A stretch of 64,000 nucleotides of DNA, taken from assembly GCA_023627715.1 (NCBI GenBank), contig JAMAHW010000032.1, positions 1-64,000 of the forward strand. Direction: 5' to 3'. This document shows, in pieces, positions 1-12,261 of this stretch. Positions within the stretch are counted from its first letter, which is position 1, and each line of letters starts with the position of its first letter. The notes under the pieces were generated by a model, which saw nothing but the letters and a program-made list of their open reading frames with translations, did no database searches and was not told the DNA's origin. Source of the stretch: Periconia sp. R9002. Lineage: Eukaryota > Ascomycota > Dothideomycetes > Pleosporales > Periconiaceae. The position numbers and the translations under genes are program-made.

Positions 1-3000
1 AGCCCCTGTCGTTCAGAGTGCACGAGCCGTATTCAAAGGGATTATACTCATAATCCCATTTACGTCTGATTTGATAGTATTTATAAGGGTTAGCTAGCTA
101 TAGTAGCTTATTAACGTTTTAAAGTAGTTAGCTATATTTTATATTAAGTTAAAATAGCTATATACTTTTTCTTCTACCTTACTATAATTTAGCCCCTCTA
201 CTTTTAACTAGGCTATTTCTACTCTATATATTTATACTACTCTATATAATACTAGTATACGTAATACGTTAATAATAGTAGCCTATTTTAGCGTGTATAG
301 TAGTGGGCTAACCTACCTACTATTTACGTTAATACTTATTACTACTATAGCGCTAATTAACGTACTATAGTACTTATAATTGTCTAGTAGGTAGTTTAGT
401 AGATATAATATAAACGTTAATATAACTATTTCTAGCTTCTACTTCTGCTCTTTGCCTAGCTTATTATTACTATCTATCTCTTTAAACTAGTCTTTTTTAC
501 TTTTATTACTATTCTACTTTATAATACCTTCTATTTCCTATAGCAACGTAGCCTATTCTATAGTAAGTTAATATAGTAGCCTTTTTCTTTATACTTTTTT
601 CTTTTTTTTTTTCTTTATACTAATCTCGGGCAACGCGTAGGTCTACTATATATACTATATAATTTTTAACTACTACCTACTATACTTAATTATTATTCTT
701 TTTATTTATTATACGTTAAATAGCTTTTTATTAGTACTACTACCTACTTTATACTAGTTAATATAATTTATAGTTACTATCTCTACTACGTTTAGCTGCG
801 ATGACTACTAGGCTTTATAGATAACTATTTATAACGCCTAATACACTTAATTTAGCGCTTTTTTTTTAGGGCTAGGCTTTTATATAGTAGTTAATAACTA
901 GCTATAATTAAAACTTTATAGATACTTTACTTACCTTACGCGATTTAGCTATACGTAGAATAGGTACTAATTTTAGTCTACCTTAATATAGTTCTACTAC
1001 TTTTTCTTTCTTACCTTAATATTAATAGTAGCCTAGCTTAATAATATTACTACTATGCGCTAGATATCTTCGTCCTCTCTATCTACTATATATATATTTA
1101 GCTAGGACGGGCTAATAGCGAATAACCTACCTAACTAGCCTATACTCTAGAACTTCTAATATACTATACTTTCTACCTATATTATTAGATACCTAGCTAG
1201 TAACTCTTAAGCCTATTAACTTTACCTTTAGGGGTTCTCCTACTTATACTTCTCCTAGTAATACTTCTAGATATACTTTAGCTATTAATAGATATATCTA
1301 TATACTTTATTACTAGGTGTAGCCTTTACGTATATAAACGCGTTTTTATATATAGGTAAGTATAGTATAGGCGTAGCTTTTAGCTTAGGAAATATAACTT
1401 TATTTTTTATTTTCGCTTATCTGTAGAATAATACTATAGTTAAAGTAATCTACTATTATATTTTAGAGGTTAGTTTTTTATACTTACTATTTAAATAGCT
1501 TTATAGCTATAACTATAGTAGGCCCTAATAGTATATCTTATATATCGTAATATAGTGCGTAGGTAGATACGTAAAAATTACGTCTAATTACTCTATAGTA
1601 AGTATAGATAGTAAATAGAGATACTAGTATACGCGCTATAGTAGAGGTGTTAGTAGTATTCTACCCTAAATTATAGTATAGTTACCTTAGATTAATTAAG
1701 TATATAGCTTTACTTAGTAGCTACTACGCTAATATTAATATACTATTTTTTCTACCTATATTCTACTATAAAACGTAACTTAATAGATATATAAAATATA
1801 GTAATTAAATTACTAAATCGCGCTACACCTCTCTATAAAGTTATATTAAGATCTAATATTATTTTAGGTCTATAGAATTTATAATAGTAACTTTAAATCC
1901 TATAGCCCCTTATCTTTTAGCGTGCACGTGCCACATTTAAATCCTATAGACCTTATAGGATTTGCCTATTATAGATAGGTTTTATTATATATAGTATAAT
2001 AGAAGTTCTTAATAGTATAATATAGATATATATACTAAGAGGGGCTATTTACTTCTAGGGCCCCTCTCTCTATATATAATAAAATATTAAGTACTATTTT
2101 TATATACTAAGGTTAGTATTTATTTTACTTAGATTTTTAAACTAAAATTAGAAACTATATATAATTTTCTATAGTAAAGCTTTAATTTTCTATAGTAAAA
2201 CTTTATTTTTCTATAGCAAAACTTTATTTTCTTATAGTAAAGCTATATTTTCTAACTACTAATTATAATTTACTAATAGAATAATATAATTTCCTACTAT
2301 ATATATATAATTTCCTAGTACAAATCTATAATTTCCTTATGTTTGGAAATTATAGTATAGAAATTATAGTTAATTTCCTCCTAATTTACTAGCGTATATG
2401 CTACTTTAGAAAGGAAAATAACATAATTTTCTTTATTCTAGTATATTAGGGAGTTATTCTATTTACGCTTAAAGCTATATAATTTCTATATAAGCCTAGA
2501 TATCCTTATTTTTATACTTTATATTAACCTTATTTAGACCCTAATTATTATCTAATTCTTTTTTTTCTAATTATTATTCCTCTCTCTAAAAGGAAAGTAG
2601 TTACTTATTAGAAGTCTTTCCCTAAAAAGTTTCTACTAGTAGTAGTTATTATATAAAAGCTTTTTTTCTAGAAGAGCTTAACTATATTTATACTAAACTT
2701 ATAGGCGTAATAGATCTAACTATACTCTATTAAGTATTATAGGTTAAAGGGCTAGATATTATTTCTATTAATAATTCTAGTAAATTATTAGTAGTTACCT
2801 AGTTTCTACTTTAGCGCGCAACGCGTTTTTACTAAAAGTAATCTAATTCTATACTAAAGTAAAATTTCTAAACCTAAAAGCTTTAGTTATTAAAAAGTTT
2901 AAAAAGGATTTTAACTTTACTAAAAGTTTTAGAATTATAGTAAAGTATAGTGTACTTAGTATAGTATAGTTTTATTAAAAGTTAATTTTTTAAAAATAAG

Positions 3001-4070
3001 TAAAAGGGTAATATTTTAAATACTATTACTAGTAAAGTAGAGTTTTATTTATAATATAATAACTTAGCTCTAGATTACCTCTAGTATAGCTACGCTATAA
3101 ATAGGAATAAATTTATATATAATAGGTAACTAGAGAATAATTATAATCTAGAACTATAAGTTATATATATAAAAGATAAATAAAACTACCCTATAAATAA
3201 AAGGAAGAGAATTAACTATATATAAAAATTACCCTTTCCTAGGTACCTTAGCTATAAGTTAGGGGTACCTTAGGGTACTTCTAAGTACTTCTAAGTACCT
3301 TAGCTAGGTAAAGTAATTAGTAATTATTAAAGTAAGAATCTAATCTAGTATTACTTAGGGTTACGTATAATATAGGTTATTATATTACTTTTAACTTTTA
3401 TACACTTCCCTTATTTTCCCTATTTTATTCTTTCTACCCTTATACTTCTATCTTCTAACCTATAATCTTTTTATACTATTTATATACTAGTTCTATTTAT
3501 AGTAATAATATATTTAGATAAGTTTCTATCTTCTCCTTATAATAATATATTTTTATTATAGGGAGATTATAAAATAAACTATATTAAAAGTATATTCTAT
3601 TAGTTAAAAATATATATATAGTATAATATAGTAATATATATTATATAATAAACTATTACATAACGTTTTATAGATAGTATATATAATTCTATACATTCTA
3701 TAGTAAAGTATACTACTTTATAATAAATATAGTGACTAGGAGAGAATATATAAAATATAGTATTAATAAGAAAATAGTAACGAAACCTAACCTTTTCCCG
3801 TTTATACTTGGCTCAGCCGTTCCGTATACCACTTATATCACCTTAGAAATACCAGGATATTATATTCTTAATACTAGCAATGTATAAATAGGAAGAAGAA
3901 AATCAAATGCGCCTCTATTTTCTACATATTTATTTGATATGCATAGACAGAGACAAGACTTTTACCAGCTCCTCCTCATCAGTGCCCGTGTTGGTTCTAT
4001 GCAGTTAAGGTCTTATATCATAAAGGCTTCGCTCAAGCACCTGTGCCAAAGCCTCATCATTTTCATCCAA
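1..4070. repeat. AT-rich, RIP-degraded repeat block
   Basis: About 4 kb of strongly AT-rich, TpA-rich sequence without any credible open frame; stops occur every few codons in all frames. This is the composition left by repeat-induced point mutation on transposon DNA in Pezizomycotina. Positions 3050-3290 belong to a repeat family with a second, inverted copy that flanks the Gypsy element (left of 23079 and 29976-30095). Positions 1-45 resemble 1903-1947, with a shared AGCCCCT start and a GTGCACG core, and may be related repeat ends. No further element could be classified. Confidence 0.8.
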
Positions 4071-5438
4071 CTAATTCGATTCACTGGGACGAATTACAGG
4101 CTCAGAGTCAAGCTCATACAGCTGCTGGCTCAGAGAAGACCCCGGTGCGTAGTAGTTCGTATCGTCCATCTGTTGTACAGGCTTCGGGGGAGCGCGATTC
4201 GCCTCGCCACGACGATGACACCAATCGGAAACATCGTCGGGGCTTTGGGGGAAACTCAGGGCTGACTTTAAACTGTCAGTGTGATTCAAAGAACCGTTAA
4301 GTTCGTAAAAGAAGCTGCTCTCGCTAGACTGTCGTTTCGAAGAGCTTAGACTGTTCCTAGGGCGCCTTTCACGCAATGATTACCTTTTGTTAGACATTCT
4401 CGGCCGCTCATGGACCAATGCGGCAGGGGAAGCTGTAAGCGGTCAGAGACATGCATACGAGGCCACTGCAAGAAACTTACTTGTTTTCTTCAGAGGTTCA
4501 CCATCCGCTAGACTTCGGGGAGAACCACTGATAGGGTATCCGGGTCTCGCAAAGTATCTCCTATCATCCGTCATGTGCAAATCAATTGAGATGATTGCAC
4601 TCTCCGAAGTGACTGGCGTCGCAATAGACCCCAGGTCGAAAAGTCCTCTCTCAATCATATCTCGTACTACCTGGGTGGTGATAGGAATGTTGTGAGCACT
4701 ATCTTCATGACTAACTTCCTGTATTCTGAAGAAAGGCTGAGACTTTTATCCAAGTTGATGTTTCCACATGTATTCGCCAAGATTGCGCAAGTTCTCGGAC
4801 CCAGCTGCAAATCTGCAACGAATAGTGTCTGTTCAACGTTATGTACTGTCCACGTATACATGCGCATTTTAGGCGTCTTACCTGTTATGGTTGTGTTGTC
4901 TCCTACTCCCCTAGACGGCCCCGACTTCTCAAAGTAGAATGAACTAGCCACTAGACGGCGAGCAATTACTTTGAGCTTCATCTGCATACTATTCATTCTT
5001 AGGCTCTCACTAATCTCATAATGTAAGCTGTTGATCTTCTTCTTATCATCCATCTTGGGAGTCGGCCCCTTGGTCTTTGGATTGACGCGCACATATCTCT
5101 CACCGGCGATATTCGAGTACTGCCCGCGTATCTCCTGTCGAAATTCTCTTCATGTCTTCTCAGCATCCAGGATACTTTCTTTGCGTTTCTTAAAGATGGT
5201 GATCCAAGACTCTATTTCGCCAAAAGCCCTAAATTGTGGAACGGAACGCTTCTCGTTTATAGAAGGGATGATCTGATTGAACATTTTACGACTAGTCTAA
5301 GTTTATATATATCGGAAGAGTGGCGAGCTCACACAGCGACTTTGTGCACTCGGATGGCCAAAAGCTTTCCTGAGATAGCCGAAACACTCAGTGCGAGCGA
5401 GTCGCGAGCGGTTTCATGATCTGCTGCATTCCAAACGT
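4071..5438 (-). pseudogene. Decayed gene of unknown function
   Basis: The minus strand reads as one protein in pieces. From about 5438 it gives VWNAADHET..., a plausible 44-bp intron (donor GTGTGAG, acceptor CTTAG near 5290), then a stretch of about 45 residues ending at an in-frame TGA near 5151, then a Lys-rich stretch and ARRLVASSFYFEKSG. An intron near 4820-4880 (donor GTAAG, acceptor TTGCAG) leads to FAAGSENLRNLGEYMWKHQL, followed by an in-frame TAA and then a further open stretch to about 4443. A Ser/Pro-rich tail runs to 4071. Both stops are single C-to-T type changes away from sense codons, as RIP would cause. The family is not recognised. Exon limits are approximate. Confidence 0.5.
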
Positions 5439-5633
5439 AGAACATTTGATACGAGATGGGACTTTTTTGTACTACTGATTAGGGATCATATGAAGGTTGT
5501 GATTAAAGGCGTGTTGAATACACGAACTATTGTCAAAGGTTGCTGGTATATCTCGTGATAAATGCTGGATCAGGTGTCAACGCCTCGGAAATGTCTTCAC
5601 TTACTAGTATAATCAAATAGGTAGTATCTACTC

Positions 5634-7403
5634 TTAATATGTGCCTTCGTTGCCTAGCCATACATTATACAATAACTTGCCAACATCGCTATGTCTATTC
5701 TCACCTCTATCTGTTAAATCCCGTCTCCATGTGGTATTAAGTAGTACCACACTTGCGCGAGCGTTCCATCCTGTGTGATGTTGAATGTCCTCCAGCACCC
5801 CTAAGCAAGCTTGACGCTCCTGCTCCTCTACAAGACATTGCCCAGCTATTGTCAATAACTGAACTGCATTAGCCCACGCAATGGTGCAACGATTTGCTAT
5901 CGAATTGGACACGATCTTCTTGGCGAAAAACAATGCTTTTCGTGTCACCTCAGCCGAACTGAGGAACGTCTGCCGCATGCTCCGAGGGCAAGGCTGAGAC
6001 AGTGTAAGAATGAAGTATGCCGTATGTAACATCTGCCATGCGGCTGACACCGGACCGTTGACGTAACGAACTGTTTCAAAGGGACTCTCTGCGTTGGCTG
6101 AGATGGCGCTCAAAGCCTGGCACAATTCTGGCGCCTCATTTTGATGTCGTAAAAGCTCATTGCCTAAGCTGTCCCATTCCGCAGTATGGTATTCCAACGC
6201 ATCCAGAGCTTCAGCATCCCGTGTTCTAGCCCAAAAGTTGTGAATGATTCCAAGAAGATAGACCACTTTGCGTTGCCAGGCGTCAAGCGAGTTTTCCGCA
6301 GGCCCAGGGGAGCTTCCTGGCGGTAGCCATGGCCTGAAGTCCACAGTAGTCGGCATACCCGACGATAAAGAAGCCAGGATGATCATCCGGCAGTAGATCC
6401 AGAAGCTCTTCAGTACCAAGGTTAGAACACATACGTCTTGACAATCTCGAGAATAAACGTACCGCTTGCGCAAGCCCTCCGCTCCGCTCATTCCAACTAT
6501 GCATTACAACCAGCTCTCCCGTTCCTTTAAGATGCAAGTTCCAGTCACTTGCTTTACTCTCCACCATCTCGCAATGCGCAATGAGCAAACAGCTTGCGAA
6601 CGTCGCAGCCTCATGCCTACTATTATCTAGTCGCTTACGCAGTATCTTGAGCGCTTCGTTGTAGTAAGTTAGCGCATCGTGGTGTCCGCGGTTCGCGACG
6701 AGCGAGTACTGCCTCGCAGCTGCTGCTAGACAGGATAGAAGAACGAGACGGTTGCCGAGAGCTATCCGGGGAAGGACGAGGGAGAAGTACCGAGACGTGC
6801 TGTCAAACATGTCGAATCTGGGGCCAATTATATCTGTGTATCGAGCTAAGTAGAAGGCGTCTTTCTCGTTGGTAACAGGGGTGGCTGACATATGAGGCAC
6901 TGGTGGGGAAATGGCCTCATCGGGAGCAGTTGTAGATGCGCCCAAAGAGCTCCCAGGGACATTATCTGGGAGGATATGATAGAGTTGAGAAATCTCGAGT
7001 GTTTCATCAACAAAGCCGACTACATAGGCATACAAGTTAGAGAATGCTGCTATGAACCTCATGGCTTCCGAGGTTTGCATGGTCTAACCTATGCTGCGTG
7101 GGCTGGGTCGCTGTTCCCACGTATGCTGCCTTAGCCCTAGACTAGATTTATACTCCAAAGCGGTGAAGAGAATGCTGTTGCCGTAGGAGCACTCCTCTTT
7201 GCGTTGTTGACAGATGCCACATGGATGTTGCTGGTCACATTTTACATGGCGTTCGCGGCATTGTTGGCAAGCTGCTCACATCAACGTTAAGGACTGCATC
7301 AACGTGTACTACTAGACGAGGGCAGGGATGGTTCCGTACCGAGCTTGCTTCTTGAGCTAGGTCCTCGAACTTGGTTCGAGAAGCTCACGCGGGAGGTGGT
7401 CAT
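5634..7403 (-). CDS. Zn2Cys6 fungal-specific transcription factor
   Basis: Nuclear DNA-binding regulator. The first exon starts at ATG 7403 (7403-7340). After an intron, 7271-7154 encodes the binuclear zinc cluster with spacing C-x2-C-x6-C-x5-C-x2-C-x6-C (ACQQCRERHVKC, then CGICQQRKEEC). A middle exon covers roughly 7057-6463. A 55-bp intron (6408-6462, donor GTACGT, branch-like CTAAC) joins it to 6407-5634, which restores one frame with the family-like SFWIYCRMIILASL segment. Between zinc cluster and middle region an in-frame TAG lies near 7085. It is removed only if an intron 7058-7153 (donor GTATAA, acceptor CATGAG) is used, giving about 516 residues; otherwise it is a lesion. The target is unknown. 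The gene lies upstream of and on the same strand as the pseudogene, 0.6 kb from the kinase gene. Confidence 0.75.
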
Positions 7404-8027
7404 TGCATTACCATTGGGAGGAGCTGAAGAAAGGTATTATTGTGCGGGGAAGCGGGGGAAAATGGAGGAGCGCGGTTGCTGACCAATCAGCCAGAATTCA
7501 GTTTTGCCTTGGAGGTAGTTACAATTTATCCTCATTGGTTATATATATTTTTTAATTGGGCCTGAGCAACCTGGGTAGTCATAGAGCCTGCAAATGACAA
7601 TCCTCATTGGTTGGACGACAACGCCACTAGCGCTAGTGATCCGCGCTAACTAAGATCGGTAGCGAAGCTCGGCAGCCTCCGATTCACGAGATGGAAGCTT
7701 CCATGCTTCCGATCTTGCGGGATTGAGGTAGTCATTCGATCTTCACATTAGTATGCTCTTGCCCTCTCTAGTATTCAATGGCCAACCGAACGAAGACGTT
7801 TACATTTGATTTTGATTCATGAATTTATTTCCAGGCTCATCTGCGTGACTTCGCGCTAGGTCCACATGGTATCTACATATCAATGTATCCAGATTTTCAA
7901 ATGTACGCCGCTGTAACAAGCCATGCATTGAACGCCGTATATTTCTCGCATGTAGGCTGAGAGCGACATATGCCTTTGTACTTCTAGTAAGTCTCCCTAA
8001 ACCCCTAACTCGTCTTCGTTTCGTCGT
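7404..8027. other. Intergenic region between regulator and kinase gene
   Basis: No gene seen. It holds the promoter of the Zn2Cys6 gene. The phrase ATCCTCATTGGTT (RC AACCAATGAGGAT, a CCAAT-type box) occurs twice, near 7530 and 7600. A short palindrome GGAAGCTTCC lies near 7692, followed by a second GCTTCC. Confidence 0.4.
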
Positions 8028-9539
8028 TCATTTGCAAAGGCTAGGCAACAGATTCATCTTAGTGGTGCATTTGATGCCCTCCTCAGGGAAGTCACCCCAG
8101 AACTGTCTCGTATCAGTAGAATGCTCACATATGACGTCGGAGATACGAAAAGCCTACCTGAGCAACAGCCTGCCTGATGCGGTGCATGTTCTTAGCAGGC
8201 TGGATCTGACCGACAAGACCAGGTTTGTCTGATTCAGTCTCCCGGGGTACAATCATTGGCCTGCCAACGAAACACTCATGAGTAAGAAGGGCGAATCCCA
8301 AAGCCTCCTTGGCGCCAATAGGAATACCAGTCTCATCGATATATGTGATGCGTGTATCAGGCATGCGCTCTTTCAGGTAGTTGACGATGTTGGGGTTGTA
8401 AGATCCACCGCCGCCCATGTATATCTCCTGAACTCCGTCTTTGGGACCCCAGCGTTCGTAAGCGTCGGCGAGGGATTGCGCAGTGATGCGAGTGATCGTC
8501 GCGACGCAGTCTTCGGGGGTGGCGCCGTCTAATCTGCCTTAGTGACACGTCAAAAAAGAGAAAAGTTGGGAGACTGCTTACTAGCCAGCATCCTGTCACA
8601 GATATCCTCCGCCATACGGTCGCCAAAAGTCTCACGACCCGTGGTTTTCGGAATCTCATGTACAAAATATGGTCCAGCCAGGATCTCGTCGACAATACTT
8701 TGATCTACTCTGCCCTTGGCGCCCATTGCACCATTCTTGTCGTACTCCTGCTCGCCATTGGTAAAGTAACGCACGGCAGCATCAATGAAGACATTGCCTG
8801 GGCCCGTATCGAAGTCGTAGCAACCCTCGACATCGCCCTTTGGCAGGATGGAAAAGTTGGCAATACCGCCAATGTTCTGGACAGCTCGGTTCATGGTAGG
8901 GTGGTTAAGCAGAAGCGAGTCGAGAGCGGCAAACAAAGGGCATCCTTGACGGCCAAGAGCCATGTCAGAGACACGGAAGTTTCCCAAGGAAGTCACACCG
9001 GTGTTTGCAGCGATGATGGCGATCTCCGCCATGTCCAGATGGGCGCGCATCTGGTCACCCTCGAAGAGCTCGGGAAGAGGCAGATGCCAGATGGTCTGAC
9101 CTTGCCCACCGATAAGGTCAACTTCTTTTGTAAGCTCGAAATCTTGCTCCTTTGCGAAAGCGTTTATCGCGTCAGCAATGACCTCTCCAAGCTGTATGTT
9201 GACAATGGCCATTTCCTCGGGAGTCGTCTTGTTTTCCTTGATGAGCCTCATGACCCGCTTTTTGACCTTCTGTGGCATTGGGTACTCCCCGTAATGGAGG
9301 AGCTGCATGTTCAGGGGCGATGTTGGTGTATCTTGGGTGAAATGGACGTGGACGAGGTCGACTCCATCCATGGAGGTTCCAGCATTGTGGCCAATGACCT
9401 TTAGGGAGCTGCACAATCTCAGCGACAATTCTCGATTGCTTGTCGGAATGGACTCTGCACAAAGGAGAGTGTATATGAAGTTTCCGAAAGGCAAGACTTA
9501 CAGTGGGGCGCCCCACGACTGATTGGGTGCGGAAGGCAT
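8028..9539 (-). CDS. Anhydro-N-acetylmuramic acid kinase (AnmK) family protein
   Basis: Bacterial AnmK phosphorylates and hydrolyses 1,6-anhydro-MurNAc during peptidoglycan recycling; the role in a fungus without peptidoglycan is unknown. Four exons close in frame: 9539-9502, 9408-8582, 8528-8158, 8102-8028, giving 436 residues, somewhat longer than bacterial AnmK (about 370). Visible landmarks are the N-terminal phosphate loop GHNAGTSMDGVD (usually GTSxDGxD), GGQGQTIWH, the NIGGIANFS strand, DFDTGPGN and GGGGSYNP near the C terminus, in the order expected for the ASKHA kinase fold. The first intron acceptor GTGCAG was chosen because it gives SLKVIGHNAGTSMDG. Key residues look intact, so it is probably a functional sugar kinase. 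Possible ancient transfer from bacteria is inference. Confidence 0.88.
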
Positions 9540-10493
9540 GATCAGTTCTGTGTAAATGGCTTGGAAGGGCTAAAAAAATCTTTCACAAAAGCTGTCAAAG
9601 AATCATAGAACGCAAGTGACGGCAGACTCGATAATAAATAATCACTAGCACGGCCGAAGATTTGGTGCTTGATCTATCGATGAGCTTCGGAGCTGGCTGC
9701 CTTCTGGGTTGCTGCATTGTGGGAACGAATACGTTGTGGGTCATCTGAGACAGGCAAACCTCAAGCTCGTCTGTAAGGAAAGACCGGCTGTTGTCGTTTG
9801 AAGGGTCTAGTAGCAAAATATGTGGAGGAAAATATTCGCGCGGAAATAATTACTCATTGCTCACAAAAATCCGGCCAAAGTGGGGCGGGACCGATAAATA
9901 AATGGCAATGCAGTCCAATACCGCACGCAGAGTCCAGCATCTCGTTCCCAGGTTGTGGCACAATGAGGGGCCCCGCGGCAAACGTGTAGCATTCTACGGA
10001 AATAAGCGCAGGAGAGGCCGCTAAAGTACGCACCACATATACTTGGTGCCACGCTAGCGACGGGTACGCTGTTTACGGATAACTCTCACAAGCCTCGGTA
10101 CCCAGGAAGGTAACCAACTACGAAAACGCCACCTCCGAGTCGAGTCCGAGATCCACCTCACATGTGTAGACTCATCGATCGATGCGGCGCACCCACGGTT
10201 CAGTCGACCCACACCCCGGGGTCTCCACATCTCCATACTCCAGGGCCACTCCGCGTGCACTTAGCATACTCCGGAGTCGACTGCCTTCCGTAGCTGTTTC
10301 CCCATAGCTTCATTGTTCGCTAACACTCCTCTGCCAAGACGTTAGATGTCGAAACCTGTACCCGGCATTCATCTATAAAACTCGAGTGCGTTCCATTTGA
10401 CTGGGGTTCGTAACATTGTCTGTTCATGTCCACTGTCGGACCCATCCAGTAGTACTTCCATAATCGTCTTGCCTTGCGACGGCAGCCGGTATC
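9540..10493. other. Divergent intergenic region (kinase / sugar transporter)
   Basis: No supported gene. Several 60-75 codon open frames on both strands have no family features and no coding character. The stretch must contain both promoters. A TATAAA-like CTATAAAACTC lies at about 10372, some 120 bp before the transporter ATG. Confidence 0.4.
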
Positions 10494-12261
10494 ATGCCGT
10501 TCAAATTAACCCCCTACACGACAACCTTAGGGTTGAGCGGTCTTTCGCTCAACTTCGCTGTGGCTACAATTGCTACTTGCGCCTTCTGGCTCTTCGGTTA
10601 CGACATGAGTGTTATGGTAAGTAGATTCACTCGATTTTACGCATAATCGGCATAGCTAACAACAGTAGGGTGGTGTCATCACAGAAACCACGTTCACCTC
10701 CGTCTTCCCAGAAATGAACAGCCCCAGCATCCAAGGCATCGTAATTGCTGCCTTTGAACTCGGAGCCTTAGTGGGAGCACTGGCCTGTCTCGACCTCGGT
10801 GATCGCCTTGGAAGACGTGGAACTGTCTGGTTCGGTATGGTTTTCATGCTGGTTGGAGGTATTCTTCAAATCTCTGCGTGGCACGTCGGCCAGCTAGCCA
10901 CTGGACGTGTCATCAGTGGTGTCGGTCTTGGTTTGCAGGTTGCCACTATACCATCGTGGCAGTCTGAGTGCGCGAAGCCGCACAGTAGAGGGCGATGGGG
11001 TAGGTCATTCGACGAACATTCGGACATAATGCAGCAGCTAAACAGGACTCAGTGATGATTGAGGGTGGTCTTCAGACCTTCGGAGTTGCTTGTGGGCAGT
11101 TGATCGGATATGGCTTCTATTTTGTCAAGGGACAGAAGCAATGGCGTGTGCCCGTCGGAATTCAGCTTATTCCCGCCCTAGTCGTCGCGGTCTTCATAAA
11201 TTTCCTTCCCGAATCCCCAAGGTGGCTCGTTAAGCACGGATTGTTCAACGAGGTAAGTGGCGTCTCACATGATGAATACCAGACTTTGTCTAACAACTCT
11301 AGGCAACCCACAACCTGTGCAAACTTCGAGACCTCTCCCCCAACGACCCAGATCTTATTGCCGAGCGCGACGCTATCGTCGCTTCATTCGAAGCGCAATC
11401 CCAAATGGCGCCCTTCTCCTACAAAGAATTATTCGAGAACGGCAAGACCAAGACTCTGTACCGCGTTGCCATCGGCACCTTCATCCAAGCCGCTCAGCAG
11501 CTGACTGGTATTAACATGGTCTCAACTTACGCCAACCAGATCCTCCAAAAGTCTTTCAACCTCAGTTCCAGTATGTCGCACTTCATCGCCGCCATGGGAG
11601 GTCTCGAATACGCGCTATGCTCCATTCTCTCCGTTTTTCTCATCGAGGGTATCGGGCGCCGCAAATCTTTCATGATCACCGCAAGCGGCATGGCTATCTG
11701 TTTTACCGTCATTGCCGGCCTAACTAGCACAAGCGATCGCACATCTCAGCTTGTTGCCGCAGGCTTCCTCTTCCTGTTCAACACCTTTTTCGGTCTTGCC
11801 TGGGTTGGTGGACCCTTCCTGTATAGTGCCGAAATTGCGCCTCTTCGCTGTCGCTCGCAGGCCAATGCTATCGCTAGTGGTGCTAACTGGATGTTTTGCT
11901 TTGTGGTCGTTATGATCATCCCTCCTGCTTTCGCTAGTATTGGATGGAAAACTGTAAGTGTTTCCTCCTTATGGTGCTCTCCTGTCACCGCTAACTCATA
12001 GTCCAGTACATTATCTTCGCGATCTTCAATTTCCTCTTCGTCCCTACTATCTACTTCTTCCTTGTCGAGACCAAAAAGCGTTCGCTGGAGGAGCTGGACG
12101 TCATCTTCGCAGCGGGAGGCAATCCCGTTAAGAAGGAACAGAGCATGGGACACAATTTGTCTATCGATGAGTCTAGGCGCGTCCTTGGTCTCGACGAGCA
12201 TACTGAGGTGTCGGAGACTCTAGAACATGATGCCAACAAGACGGAGAAGATAGAAGTTTGA
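10494..12261 (+). CDS. MFS sugar porter (hexose transporter-like)
   Basis: Plasma-membrane sugar/H+ symporter of the major facilitator superfamily. Five exons close in frame: 10494-10616, 10669-10999, 11053-11252, 11303-11953, 12007-12261, giving 519 residues, normal for the family. Signatures: FGYDMSVMGGVI in TM1, the loop 2-3 motif DRLGRR, the post-TM6 motif PESPRWL, QQLTGINM in TM7, the second-half loop motif IGRRKS, and LVETKKRSLEELD after TM12. The first acceptor must be the distal AG of CAGTAG (exon start 10669), because the proximal one would read a stop. The hydrophilic tail is rich in Glu. Substrate cannot be told from sequence. Confidence 0.92.

Noticed and set aside
8658..9404. 248-codon plus-strand open frame
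   Set aside because: It lies antisense over the kinase gene, whose motifs and splice sites are clear on the other strand.
9854..10260. Short Cys/Trp/Arg-rich minus-strand frames
   Set aside because: They are in promoter DNA between divergent genes, and composition alone explains them.
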